35,961 bases of DNA from Treponema sp. UBA1747 (GTDB lineage: Bacteria; Spirochaetota; Spirochaetia; Treponematales; Treponemataceae): positions 1 to 35,961 of the forward strand of contig DCHR01000024.1 in the NCBI GenBank assembly GCA_002315375.1, in the 5' to 3' direction. Made by a program: the position numbers and the translations under genes. Positions within the stretch are counted from its first letter, which is position 1. Every line of letters begins with the position of its first letter. The notes beneath the pieces were generated by a model, which saw only the letters and a program-made list of their open reading frames with translations, was not told where the DNA came from and searched no databases. Shown here in pieces: positions 18,068-26,118 of this stretch.

Positions 18068-19546
18068 ATGAAAAAGATAATTAAAAATACAGTTTTGATT
18101 TCAGCTTTAGCAGCTCTTATGATTTTTACAGGCTGTGAACAGTTTCAGGGTATGCTTTCAAGCGAACAGCAGAAGGAAATGGATCTGGCTACAGGTGTTG
18201 CAGGTCTGTCAGGTAACACCTGGTATTACAATGGAACTGCCGGTGAGAATATAAGCCCTCTGGCGGAAATCAACGGAGACAAATATTGTGAACAGACTTT
18301 GAAGGTACAGTTTTCAAAGCAGGTTGCAATAAAAGAACTTTCCGGAAATATGATTCTGACATATACAGACTCGGATGGTTTTCAGAATACAAAAACCATA
18401 ACTTCTCTGAAAGGAACATTCGGTTCTGATTACAAATCTTTTAATCTGGATATGAGTGAAGTTGTAAGACTTCTGGATGGAACAACAATTCCAAGCGGAA
18501 CTGCAAATCTGGAAATCAAGCTGGGCGGATTTATCTGTGCTGAAGGCAGCCAAAAGGGAAGACCGGTTTCAACTCTGAATCAGAAGATTTCAGTTCAGCC
18601 TTTCTTTCAAACAACAAAAGTTGATTTTTCAACCTGCTGGTATGTTCACGGGCAGTCAGTTATCAAACTGCTTGTAAACGACACCTTTGCTTTGACTGCA
18701 GCAGCTTCTGCTTACAAAGTAGGAAGCGGATCAGAACAGTTCACAATCACAGCGGATGGAAAGAATCTTGTATTCACTCCTGAAACAGATGTTCATGGGA
18801 AAATCGATTCTTATTCTTTCCCGGTTTACGGTATTCTTCCTGATTCAAACGGTTCTTCCTTCATGAAGGAAATCCAGGTAAACCTTGTTGACCGCGCAAT
18901 TATCATCGACGGAGAAAAAGACGGGAACTATTCAGTTGACCGTGCTGTTGAAGTTGAGGATGAAGAAACTGACCAGACAGCATTCGGTCATGATGACTGG
19001 GCACTAACATTCGGTGACCTGAAAAAAATCAGCATAGTAAATGACGATAGTAATCTTTATGTAGGATTAAGCGGAACAATGACAGTCAACTGGAAAGACG
19101 GAATTGTGCTTATGATTGGTAAAGCAGGGGATTCTGCAAACGATGCAACCTCTTCAAACTATAAGGCAGCAGAAACTACTACTTACTGGCATGGCCGTCC
19201 AAATGTTTATCTGTATCATCAGCCTGGTTTTGAGAACACAGGAAAAGGACAGTTTACAGTTTTAGCTGGGGCTGCAAAAAATAATATTTCCAAAAAATGT
19301 TCTGCTGCTCCATACGGATGGACTTCATCTACAAACGGTGATTTCGTTGAATATGCAATTCCTTTATCAGATGCAGGTTTTGCCAAAGGCGATAAGTTGA
19401 AAGTAATAGCTGCTCTTTCTCTCAACTGGGATGAAGGTAATGCAGTTTGTGATGTTCTTCCAAGCAGTGCAGTTCGTTCAGAAAACAATGAAAGAACTCA
19501 GGTTCAGTTTACTTTTGATAACGCAGTAGAGTTCACAATTAAATAG
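18068..19546 (+). CDS. Lipoprotein with C-terminal CBM9/DOMON-like beta domain
   Basis: 492 aa. Lipobox FTGC gives a lipidated Cys23. Residues about 60-170 look like an Ig-type or Ig-like adhesive module (EQTLKVQFSKQVAIKEL, SGTANLEIKLGGF). Residues about 275-492 begin IIIDGEKDGNYSVDRAVEV and contain KKISIVNDDSNLYVGLSG and VEYAIPLSDAGFAKGDKLKV, the pattern of CBM9/DOMON-type sugar- or ligand-binding sandwiches found at the ends of many secreted glycan-active proteins. No catalytic motif is visible. AGGAG at 18057-18061 sets the start. It is followed 10 bp later by the second GH53 gene. A substrate-capture role on the outer membrane, feeding galactan or oligosaccharides to the GH53 enzymes, is inferred from context. 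Confidence 0.8.
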   Translation: MKKIIKNTVLISALAALMIFTGCEQFQGMLSSEQQKEMDLATGVAGLSGNTWYYNGTAGENISPLAEINGDKYCEQTLKVQFSKQVAIKELSGNMILTYTDSDGFQNTKTITSLKGTFGSDYKSFNLDMSEVVRLLDGTTIPSGTANLEIKLGGFICAEGSQKGRPVSTLNQKISVQPFFQTTKVDFSTCWYVHGQSVIKLLVNDTFALTAAASAYKVGSGSEQFTITADGKNLVFTPETDVHGKIDSYSFPVYGILPDSNGSSFMKEIQVNLVDRAIIIDGEKDGNYSVDRAVEVEDEETDQTAFGHDDWALTFGDLKKISIVNDDSNLYVGLSGTMTVNWKDGIVLMIGKAGDSANDATSSNYKAAETTTYWHGRPNVYLYHQPGFENTGKGQFTVLAGAAKNNISKKCSAAPYGWTSSTNGDFVEYAIPLSDAGFAKGDKLKVIAALSLNWDEGNAVCDVLPSSAVRSENNERTQVQFTFDNAVEFTIK

Positions 19547-19556
19547 GGGAAACAGA

Positions 19557-20837
19557 ATGAAAATAATGAATGGAACTAATAAAACTATAAAAACACTTTT
19601 TATTGTCGGATTAATTGCTTCTGTTTTTACTTCCTGTGAAGCACCCTCTTATCCAGAAACTGATGTAATTCCCGGAACTAACGGCGGCGTAGAATTAACA
19701 GAATACAATAAGCTGAATATTGCTCCTGTAAATGCAACTCTTGGTGCAGATTATATGAGAGGAATTGATGCCTCTGAGGTTCGTGCTCTGGAAGAATGTG
19801 GAATCAAGTTCTATGACGAAAATAACAGGGAAAAAGATGTTTTCGAAATTCTTGCAGGTCACGGAGTAAACTGGATTCGTCTCCGTCTCTGGAACGATTA
19901 TACAAGTGCTCTGAATGATGAATGGGGACCATACGGTTACAACAATCTTTCAAGAACAATCAACATGGCTCAGAGGGCAGTAAACAACGGGATGAAAGTA
20001 TTCCTTGATTTCCATTACAGCGATACCTGGGCAGATCCAAGCAATCAGAAATGCCCTGCAGAGTGGGCTGAAATTGATGACCTGGATGTTCTTAAAAATG
20101 CAGTAGCAGACTGGACTGTGGAAGTTCTTAAGGAAATGAAAGCAGCCGGTTGTGAACCAGAAATGATTCAGCTGGGAAATGAAATGGAAGGGGGAATCTT
20201 CCAGAAGGGAAGTGCAGTTACTTCATCTGTTGCAAACTCGGCAGAAATCTTAAGTACAGTTTCGACTGCAGTACGGACCTATAATTCAGAAATCCAGATT
20301 ATGCTTCACATGTCCCGCGGAGGAAATCCTGGAGTACTGAGTAATTTCTATAAAAATTTCATCAGCAAAGTTGACTGTGATATTGTTGGTCTTTCTTACT
20401 ATCCCTACTACGAATCTCACGGAGTAATTTCCAATCTTCAGGCAAATGTTGACACAATCGTAAATACCTACAAGAAAAAAGCTGTCATTGCAGAAATATC
20501 TTACGGCTACAGCAAGGATGCCTGGAGCGATTCTACAGACAACACTTTCTATTCTGATCAGGAGTCAATTTCTGCAAATCTTCTTACAGGATATGCAGGA
20601 ATTACAAAAGAAAACGGAACTTCTGTGGTAAAAGGAACTCTTGAAAATCAGGCCGGCGTTGTAAGGGAAGTAATCGAAAAAACAGCTTCCAAAGGAGCTT
20701 CCGGGATTTTCTATTGGGGAGCCTGTTATCTTGGTGTTGATGGAAATATGCCAAGTGCCTGGGAAAATCAGGCTTTGTTTGATGTAAACGGAAAAGTGCT
20801 GCCAACCATAGATGTTATGGCAGTAAAAGGAAAATAA
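19557..20837 (+). CDS. GH53 endo-beta-1,4-galactanase, lipoprotein form
   Basis: 426 aa. Lipobox FTSC with lipidated Cys27, so it is membrane-tethered. A short linker leads to one GH53 domain (about 60-420) with DYMRGIDASEV, VNWIRLRLWND, DFHYSDTWADP, acid/base E209 (QLGNEMEGG), nucleophile E313 (AVIAEISYG) and the closing GIFYWGACYLG. Length is normal for a single-domain galactanase. It differs from the first GH53 in lacking the CBM and barrel, so the pair may split the work: one displayed on a barrel, the other on a lipid anchor facing either the surface or the periplasm. AGGGGA overlaps the previous stop. Same operon. Confidence 0.92.
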   Translation: MKIMNGTNKTIKTLFIVGLIASVFTSCEAPSYPETDVIPGTNGGVELTEYNKLNIAPVNATLGADYMRGIDASEVRALEECGIKFYDENNREKDVFEILAGHGVNWIRLRLWNDYTSALNDEWGPYGYNNLSRTINMAQRAVNNGMKVFLDFHYSDTWADPSNQKCPAEWAEIDDLDVLKNAVADWTVEVLKEMKAAGCEPEMIQLGNEMEGGIFQKGSAVTSSVANSAEILSTVSTAVRTYNSEIQIMLHMSRGGNPGVLSNFYKNFISKVDCDIVGLSYYPYYESHGVISNLQANVDTIVNTYKKKAVIAEISYGYSKDAWSDSTDNTFYSDQESISANLLTGYAGITKENGTSVVKGTLENQAGVVREVIEKTASKGASGIFYWGACYLGVDGNMPSAWENQALFDVNGKVLPTIDVMAVKGK

Positions 20838-20910
20838 GTAACTAATCATCTTGTGTGAATTAGGGGCCACACAGATGTAAAAAATATGCTTTTTCATTAG
20901 GAGGAATAAA

Positions 20911-22182
20911 ATGAAAAAAACATGGAATAAAATTATGGGGCTGGTACTCGTAATTTCTTTAGTCGGAATATTTACAGGCTGTCCAAAACCAACTGGTACT
21001 CCTGAATCAGAACCTGCAACTTATACAATCAGTGCAGACAAAGAAAGTCTTGAACTGGTTGCCGGCGGAGATGCTGAAACTGTTGAAATAACAACAAACG
21101 GTACATTGACTGTAGAAGTTGAGAATGAAGCAGTAGCAACAGCTGTAATTGAAGGTTCAAAGGTTGTTATTACACCTGTTGCAGCAGGGTCAACAACTGT
21201 TGTAGTTACACTTAAAGAAGATGCAACAAAAACAGTAGAAATTCCTGTTGTTGTTACAAAGAGCACAATGATTCTTACTCTGACTCTTGAAGATGCAGTT
21301 GCAGTTCCTGGTGGTTCTATTACTGTTCTTTACGGAAATGGTGGAGATACTAATGCTGACGCTTATGAATACTATGCTTCAGTTGATGCAGTTGTAGCAG
21401 AAGACGGAAAATCTGCAACTGTAGAACTGAATAAAGCAAAGGCAAACGAATGGGGATGGTTCAACGGAATTAAAATCACTGTAAAAGATGCAGAAGACAA
21501 GGAAGTGGCAGTAACCTATTATACATTCTTTGAATTCTCAGCAGATGGTGTAACACTTGAATTGAAAGCATTCAAAGCAGCAACAATGACTGTAACTATA
21601 AAATTCCAGGATTTTACTGCAACAGAAGCACAAGTTACTTATGGCTATGATGACAAAACTGAAACTGTTGATGCAGTTGTAGCAGAAGACGGAAAATCTG
21701 CAACATTTGAAGTAAGTAATGAATATATTAATGGTTCTTCATGGACAAACCTTATTTCTGTAGTTGCAAAAAATGGAGAAGAAACTCTTAATATCGAATT
21801 CAAGGGTGAAGATACCTGGTTTGAATTTAATGCAGATAACAAAGAACAGAAAATGCCATATGCATTGAAAGCTGACTGGACAGCTATTCTTGATGGAGAA
21901 GTCCTTGCCGGAACAGGATCATTTTCTCAGGTTCTGACTGCTGATGATTTTGCAGGTAAAACTATTACAGCATTAAGGGTAATTGCAGCAGATGCAGCAG
22001 AAATCTGGTGGTCAAACTGTTCTTATGCAGATGACTGGGATGTTGATATTGAAATGGCTTGGAATGATGAATACAAAGGATATTCTACAGACATTGAAGA
22101 TGCTGACTATATTGCTAAAATCGTAGAAAACGGACTTTATATGGTTGGTGGTTATACAAAAGTTTATGTTTTGTATAAATAA
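20911..22182 (+). CDS. Ig-like tandem-repeat lipoprotein of the galactan locus
   Basis: 423 aa. Lipobox FTGC, lipidated Cys24. A Big_2-like Ig domain spans about 35-115 (TISADKESLELVAGGDAETV, with GSTTVVVTLKEDATKTVEIP). Two related modules of about 95-105 aa follow, at about 119-222 and 225-313. Each has VDAVVAEDGKSAT, a Trp motif (WGWFNGIKITV or SSWTNLISVV) and a closing FEFSADG/FEFNADN. The last 110 residues are Trp/Asp-rich (EIWWSNCSYADDWDVDIEM). The family of the repeated module is not known to me; sugar binding is plausible from the exposed aromatics. The 73-bp gap from GH53 has only a weak 6-7 bp hairpin (20851-20874), so it is likely the last gene of the first operon. A strong hairpin follows. 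Confidence 0.82.
   Translation: MKKTWNKIMGLVLVISLVGIFTGCPKPTGTPESEPATYTISADKESLELVAGGDAETVEITTNGTLTVEVENEAVATAVIEGSKVVITPVAAGSTTVVVTLKEDATKTVEIPVVVTKSTMILTLTLEDAVAVPGGSITVLYGNGGDTNADAYEYYASVDAVVAEDGKSATVELNKAKANEWGWFNGIKITVKDAEDKEVAVTYYTFFEFSADGVTLELKAFKAATMTVTIKFQDFTATEAQVTYGYDDKTETVDAVVAEDGKSATFEVSNEYINGSSWTNLISVVAKNGEETLNIEFKGEDTWFEFNADNKEQKMPYALKADWTAILDGEVLAGTGSFSQVLTADDFAGKTITALRVIAADAAEIWWSNCSYADDWDVDIEMAWNDEYKGYSTDIEDADYIAKIVENGLYMVGGYTKVYVLYK
21382..21419 (+). repeat. 38-bp direct repeat, copy 1
   Basis: Begins GTTGATGCAGTTGTAGCAGA and encodes VDAVVAEDGKSAT in module 1 of the Ig-like lipoprotein. It is identical base for base to 21667-21704 although the surrounding modules are much diverged. 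Confidence 0.85.
21667..21704 (+). repeat. 38-bp direct repeat, copy 2
   Basis: Identical to 21382-21419, 285 bp (95 codons) apart and in the same frame. Recombination between copies would delete or add exactly one module. Confidence 0.85.
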
Positions 22183-22192
22183 CAATTAATTC

Positions 22193-22231
22193 TTCCCCGA
22201 AATGCAAAAAAAACACTTGCATTCCGGGGAA
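22193..22231 (+). terminator. Strong hairpin at the end of the first galactan operon
   Basis: TTCCCCG (22193-22199) pairs with CGGGGAA (22225-22231); after one mismatch AATGCA (22201-22206) pairs with TGCATT (22218-22223). The loop is 11 nt and A-rich. No T-tract follows, so termination may be partial or Rho-assisted, or the hairpin may mainly protect the 3' end. Confidence 0.6.
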
Positions 22232-22244
22232 TGAGGGTTATAAT
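22217..22244 (+). promoter_or_regulatory. Promoter of the regulator-transporter operon
   Basis: TTGCAT (22217-22222), 16-bp spacer, TATAAT (22239-22244). The -35 lies within the right arm of the preceding hairpin. An operator starts 11 bp after the -10. A further TATAAT at 22290-22295 has no obvious -35. Confidence 0.65.
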
Positions 22245-22254
22245 AATACGTGTA

Positions 22255-22270
22255 ATCAACGCGTGTAAAT
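22255..22270 (+). promoter_or_regulatory. LacI-family operator O3 (autoregulation)
   Basis: ATCAACGCGTGTAAAT: the first 12 bases are identical to O1, the right half-site is degenerate, and a separate intact half GTTGAT lies at 22277-22282. Placed just after the predicted start site, it suggests that the regulator controls its own operon, perhaps more weakly than the GH53 operon. Confidence 0.6.
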
Positions 22271-22328
22271 AAATTTGTTGATTATGCGTTATAATAATCT
22301 CCAGATAAAAAATATCGGGAGATTAAAT

Positions 22329-23384
22329 ATGGAAGATGAAGTAATGAGAACAACAGATGAAAACAAAAAAACTGTGACACAGAATGATGTAGCAAAAGCA
22401 GCGGGAGTAACCCGTTCAATGGTCAGCTACGTTATCAGTGGAAATACAGACCGTTCTGTTGCCCCTGAAACTCGAAAACGCATCTTGAAGGTAATTGAGG
22501 AGCTGGGCTACAGACCAAACAAAGCCGCACAGGCACTTCAACTGGGGGATGTAGCTTTTGCCTCTAAAAATATCGGTGTTGTTCTTTGTAATGAGAATGT
22601 TTTTTTGCGTCCTTTCTATACAGAAATTATTGCGGGAATTCATTCTGTAGCACATGAGAATAACTATAATGTGAAATTCATCCATTTTTTCGATGAATTG
22701 AAAAACCCTGTTCTGTTCAATGAACTGATTCATCCGGAATCAATTGGTTCGGTAATTCTGGTTGCAATAAATCAGGTTCTAAAAACAGAAGAAGATGAAA
22801 AACTGCTTGATAGAATTCATGAACGTATTGAAAAAACTGTCTGTGTAGAATGGAAGGCAGATGGTTATACAAGTGTTCTTTTTGACAGACAGGAAGCCGC
22901 CAGAAAAGCGGTAACTTACCTGATAAAAAAGGGTTATGAAGATATCGCTTACATCGGACATAACGATGAACGCGTATTCGGAGTGCAGCAAGGACTTTTA
23001 CAGAATAATCTGGCTGCTACTCAGGAAAGTTTTTTTCTGGCACAGGCCTTTGACATGCAGTCAGGTTATCTGGGAATGAAGCAGGTGCTGGAAAACGGGA
23101 AGCTGCCGGCTGCAATACTTTGTGGTTCCGATGAAGTTGCAATGGGAGTAATGTGCTACCTGAATGAAAAAAATATATCGATTCCACAGCAGGTAGCAAT
23201 TATGGGAATTGATAATATTGAAATCTCGGCATATACAAATCCACCTTTGACAACCATGAATGTTCAGAAAAGAAACATGGGCGCCAGGGCAGTGGAGATG
23301 ATAATAAACAATACTGTTGGCAATGGGGAAGATGCAGTCTGCATTTCATTACCGACAGAAATAGTAGAACGCAAGTCCTGCTAA
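22329..23384 (+). CDS. LacI-family transcriptional regulator of the galactan locus
   Basis: 351 aa. The start at 22329 is preferred over the in-frame ATG at 22275 because GGGAG (22317-22321) is 7 nt upstream and because the promoter and a second TATAAT lie so close to the earlier ATG. The N-terminal helix-turn-helix (TQNDVAKAAGVTRSMVSYVISG) and hinge region (GYRPNKAAQAL) are of LacI type. The rest is a periplasmic-binding-protein-like sensor domain (NIGVVLCNE, VLFDRQEAARKAV, AAILCGSDEVAMG, VAIMGIDNIEISAYTNPPLTTM). It probably binds the ATCAAC/GTTGAT operators upstream of both operons and is released by galactose or galacto-oligosaccharides; the inducer is inferred. The sugar-binding protein gene follows 37 bp later. 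Confidence 0.9.
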   Translation: MEDEVMRTTDENKKTVTQNDVAKAAGVTRSMVSYVISGNTDRSVAPETRKRILKVIEELGYRPNKAAQALQLGDVAFASKNIGVVLCNENVFLRPFYTEIIAGIHSVAHENNYNVKFIHFFDELKNPVLFNELIHPESIGSVILVAINQVLKTEEDEKLLDRIHERIEKTVCVEWKADGYTSVLFDRQEAARKAVTYLIKKGYEDIAYIGHNDERVFGVQQGLLQNNLAATQESFFLAQAFDMQSGYLGMKQVLENGKLPAAILCGSDEVAMGVMCYLNEKNISIPQQVAIMGIDNIEISAYTNPPLTTMNVQKRNMGARAVEMIINNTVGNGEDAVCISLPTEIVERKSC

Positions 23385-23421
23385 ATAAAAGTAAATTATG
23401 TTCAGATTAGGAGGATTAATT

Positions 23422-24633
23422 ATGAACAAAAAAATAATCGCAGCAACAATGATGGTTGCCGCAATTTGTACAGCTTCCTCATTTGCTGCTCCAAAAAAGA
23501 AGGCAAAGAAGGGAAAGGCAAAAAAAGTGGTTCTTACAGTTTGGGAATCTACAAATGGTCCTGATGAATTTATCAGACAGGCTGGAAAAGCATTTACAGC
23601 AACACATCCAAATGTAGAAATTAAATATGTAAATGTTGAACTTGGTGATGCAGTTACTCAGATTGCACTTGATGGACCTGCTGGAATTGGTCCTGATCTT
23701 TTTGCAGCTCCTCACGACAGACTTGGTTCCCTGGTAAGTGGCGGACATGTTCTTGCAACAGCAAATGCAGATAAAGTTAAGAGTGAAGTTCTTGGTGCCT
23801 GTTCAACAGCTCTGACTTTTAACGGAACAATGTACGGTTATCCGGTTTCTGCAGAAACATATGCTTTGTTTTACAACAAGGATCTTATCAGTGAAAATGA
23901 ACTTCCAAAAACATGGGAAGATCTGGCTAAATGGTCTCAGGACTTCAACTCAAAGAACCCTGGAAAATATGGTTTCGTAATGGACGTTGGTTCAGGATAC
24001 TACACAATCGTATTCACAACATCTGAAGGAAACAGACTTTTCGGACCAAGCGGAACAGATACATCAAATACAAACATCAACTCTGAAGCATCTGTTAAAG
24101 GTATGAAGTTCTTCCAGACAATGCGCAAAGCTCTTGATGTTCCTGCAGCTGACCTTGATACTTCAACAGCAGATGCAGCTTTCCAGGCTGGAACAGCAGC
24201 TATGCACATCACTGGTCTTTGGAACGTAAAACCATTTGAAGATGCAGGAATCAACTTCGGTGTAACAACACTTCCTGCACTTCCTGGTGACAACACACCA
24301 TGTGCTTCATTCTCAGGAACACGTGCTATGTTCGTTTCTGCTTATACAGATCATCCTGAAGAAGCAAACGAATTCGGTCAGTTCCTTCTTACAGCAGAAA
24401 TGCAGAAACTCCGTTTTGACCTGACAGGAACAGTTCCTTCAGTATCTGTAGAAGTTTCTTCTCCATATCTTCCAGGTTTCATGAATCAGTTGAACTATGC
24501 TTTCCCAATGCCTTCAATTCCAGAAATGGGTATGTACTGGGAAGCAATGAACAATGCTTCAAAGAACATCTGGGACGGAGCTGATGTAAAAGCCGAACTG
24601 GATGCATGTAACAATGCAATTCTTGGAAAATAG
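23422..24633 (+). CDS. ABC transporter sugar-binding protein (galacto-oligosaccharide type)
   Basis: 403 aa. The start at 23422 has AGGAGG 7 nt upstream; an in-frame ATG at 23398 lacks an RBS. The signal peptide (MNKKIIAATM, core, ASSFA/AP) is type I rather than a lipobox, followed by an odd Lys-rich stretch (PKKKAKKGKAKK) before the fold starts at VVLTVWES. MalE-family features are LTVWESTNGPDEF, GPDLFAAPHDRLG, GYPVSAETYALFYNKDL, FQAGTAAMHITGLWN and TGTVPSV. Family 1 proteins of this type bind malto- or other oligosaccharides; the GH53/GH35 context points to beta-1,4-galacto-oligosaccharides (GanS role) rather than maltose. Codons are strongly biased (ACA, CTT, AAC, TTC), suggesting high expression. 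A structured gap follows. Confidence 0.9.
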   Translation: MNKKIIAATMMVAAICTASSFAAPKKKAKKGKAKKVVLTVWESTNGPDEFIRQAGKAFTATHPNVEIKYVNVELGDAVTQIALDGPAGIGPDLFAAPHDRLGSLVSGGHVLATANADKVKSEVLGACSTALTFNGTMYGYPVSAETYALFYNKDLISENELPKTWEDLAKWSQDFNSKNPGKYGFVMDVGSGYYTIVFTTSEGNRLFGPSGTDTSNTNINSEASVKGMKFFQTMRKALDVPAADLDTSTADAAFQAGTAAMHITGLWNVKPFEDAGINFGVTTLPALPGDNTPCASFSGTRAMFVSAYTDHPEEANEFGQFLLTAEMQKLRFDLTGTVPSVSVEVSSPYLPGFMNQLNYAFPMPSIPEMGMYWEAMNNASKNIWDGADVKAELDACNNAILGK

Positions 24634-24651
24634 TTTCTACTGATTATACTG

Positions 24652-24731
24652 CGAGTTTTGACGTTTTTTGCAAGGCGAAAATGCGTGCTCTTGTGAATAT
24701 GTCAAAACTCGTGGAGCAACCGGCAGGTTGC
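24652..24731 (+). promoter_or_regulatory. Paired hairpins between binding-protein and permease genes
   Basis: CGAGTTTTGAC (24652-24662) pairs perfectly with GTCAAAACTCG (24701-24711) around a 38-nt loop. A second stem GCAACC/GGTTGC (24716-24721, 24726-24731) has a GGCA loop. No T-tract follows. In many binding-protein operons such structures protect the upstream mRNA or cut read-through, so that the binding protein outnumbers the permeases. Confidence 0.6.
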
Positions 24732-24798
24732 GGTTCATTCTTTCAGGTTTGCAGGTTCCCTGTTAAAAACTGCATAGTTTTATTTCAGGAGTTTAATT

Positions 24799-26118
24799 AT
24801 GAAAACTCTTCCTACAGACGGAAGTGCAGAAAAAAAAGTTCATGTAACAGCCTGTTGCTTTATGGGACTTTCTCATCTGGTTTATCTGCACGATTATATT
24901 AAAGGTATTTTCTTTTCACTTTGTGAAGTTTTGTTTATTGCATTTTCTCCGGCAATTCTTCGCAAACTTATTGATATGGTTACCTTGGGTACACCTCATC
25001 CGGAGTTACCGATCAAACAGCGTGATAATTCTATTTTCATGCTAATTGACGGAATCCTTGTTCTTTCAATAATCGCACTTTGTGTAATCGCTTACATTCT
25101 TTCGGTAAAAAGTGCAGACAAGGAATATAAAGATTATTGTCGAAAAAGAGTTTTCGATAAACAGAAAGATCAATTGAATACAGCGCTTGGTAAGTCATTC
25201 CCGATTTTTGGTCTGGCACCGGCTTTTATAATGGTTATTGTATTTGTTCTTGTACCACTGGTTTTTTCAGTTTGTGTTGCATTTACTAACTATTCGGATC
25301 CGAATCATATTCCATTGAATAATACAGTTGACTGGGTTGGTTTCCAGAACTTCAAGGAATTGATGGGCGGAAATGCTACCTGGTCAAAAGGTTTTGGACG
25401 TGTTGCAATATGGACTTTAGTATGGGCTGTTCTTTCAACCTTTACCTGTTATTTCGGCGGACTGATTGTTGCCGTTCAACTTAAAGAAATAAATGTAAAA
25501 ATTGCACCTTTTTTCAGGTTTATTTTTATTCTTCCTTATGCTGTTCCTTCGGTAATCAGCATGCTGGTATGGAAAAATCTTCTGAACGGTACCTTTGGTA
25601 TTGTTAACCGTACTTTGATGACACTGGGATTTGTTCATAACCCGATCCCATGGCTTGGAACTCCGTTTATGGCTCAGATGACCTGTGTTCTTGTAAATCT
25701 TTGGGCCGGCTTTGGTTACTTCATGCTTCTTTCAATGGGAACAATGACAGCAATTCCTCAGGATATGTATGAGGCTGCTACAATTGATGGTGCAAGCAAG
25801 TTTCAGATTCTGAAAAAGATTACGCTGCCCCTGGTTTTGTATCAGACAATTCCTCTTATCATTATGTCCTTTGCCCACAACGTAAATAACTTCGGAGCCA
25901 TTTACTTCCTTACAGGTGGTGCTCCAACTGTTGCTGACAGTACAACAACAATGGCAGGTGGTACAGATATCCTGGTTACATGGATTTACAAACTGACTAT
26001 TACATTAATGAAATACAATTACGCTTCTGTTATTGCTGTAATGATCTTTATGGTACTTGCTCCATTTGCAATTTTCCAGTTCAGACAGACAAAAGCTTAT
26101 AAGGAAGGTGAAATCTAA
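24799..26118 (+). CDS. ABC sugar permease, MalF/GanP type
   Basis: 439 aa. AGGAG at 24787-24791 sets the start. The N-terminal extension (CCFMGLSHLVYLHDYIKGIF, DNSIFMLIDGIL) with extra membrane segments resembles GanP/MdxF permeases of Firmicutes. It is followed by a cytoplasmic linker and the six-helix permease core (from about 133; FGLAPAFIMVIVFVLVPLVF). The EAA loop that docks on the ATPase is at E325 (EAATIDGASKFQILKKITLPL). With its partner it forms the inner-membrane channel for oligosaccharides delivered by the binding protein. The stop and the next start overlap (TAATG), so the two permeases are translationally coupled. Confidence 0.93.
   Translation: MKTLPTDGSAEKKVHVTACCFMGLSHLVYLHDYIKGIFFSLCEVLFIAFSPAILRKLIDMVTLGTPHPELPIKQRDNSIFMLIDGILVLSIIALCVIAYILSVKSADKEYKDYCRKRVFDKQKDQLNTALGKSFPIFGLAPAFIMVIVFVLVPLVFSVCVAFTNYSDPNHIPLNNTVDWVGFQNFKELMGGNATWSKGFGRVAIWTLVWAVLSTFTCYFGGLIVAVQLKEINVKIAPFFRFIFILPYAVPSVISMLVWKNLLNGTFGIVNRTLMTLGFVHNPIPWLGTPFMAQMTCVLVNLWAGFGYFMLLSMGTMTAIPQDMYEAATIDGASKFQILKKITLPLVLYQTIPLIIMSFAHNVNNFGAIYFLTGGAPTVADSTTTMAGGTDILVTWIYKLTITLMKYNYASVIAVMIFMVLAPFAIFQFRQTKAYKEGEI

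Noticed and set aside
20851..20874. Hairpin between the second GH53 and the Ig-like lipoprotein as a terminator
   Set aside because: Only 6-7 bp with a G-U pair and no T-tract; too weak to call more than a minor structure.
22275..22328. Longer N-terminus for the LacI-family regulator (ATG at 22275)
   Set aside because: No RBS, too close to the operator and predicted start site, and the extra 18 residues do not match the family; 22329 has GGGAG at 7 nt.
24681..24902. 73-aa ORF bridging the spacer and the MalF-like start
   Set aside because: It overlaps the hairpins and the real permease start in another frame, and has no Shine-Dalgarno.
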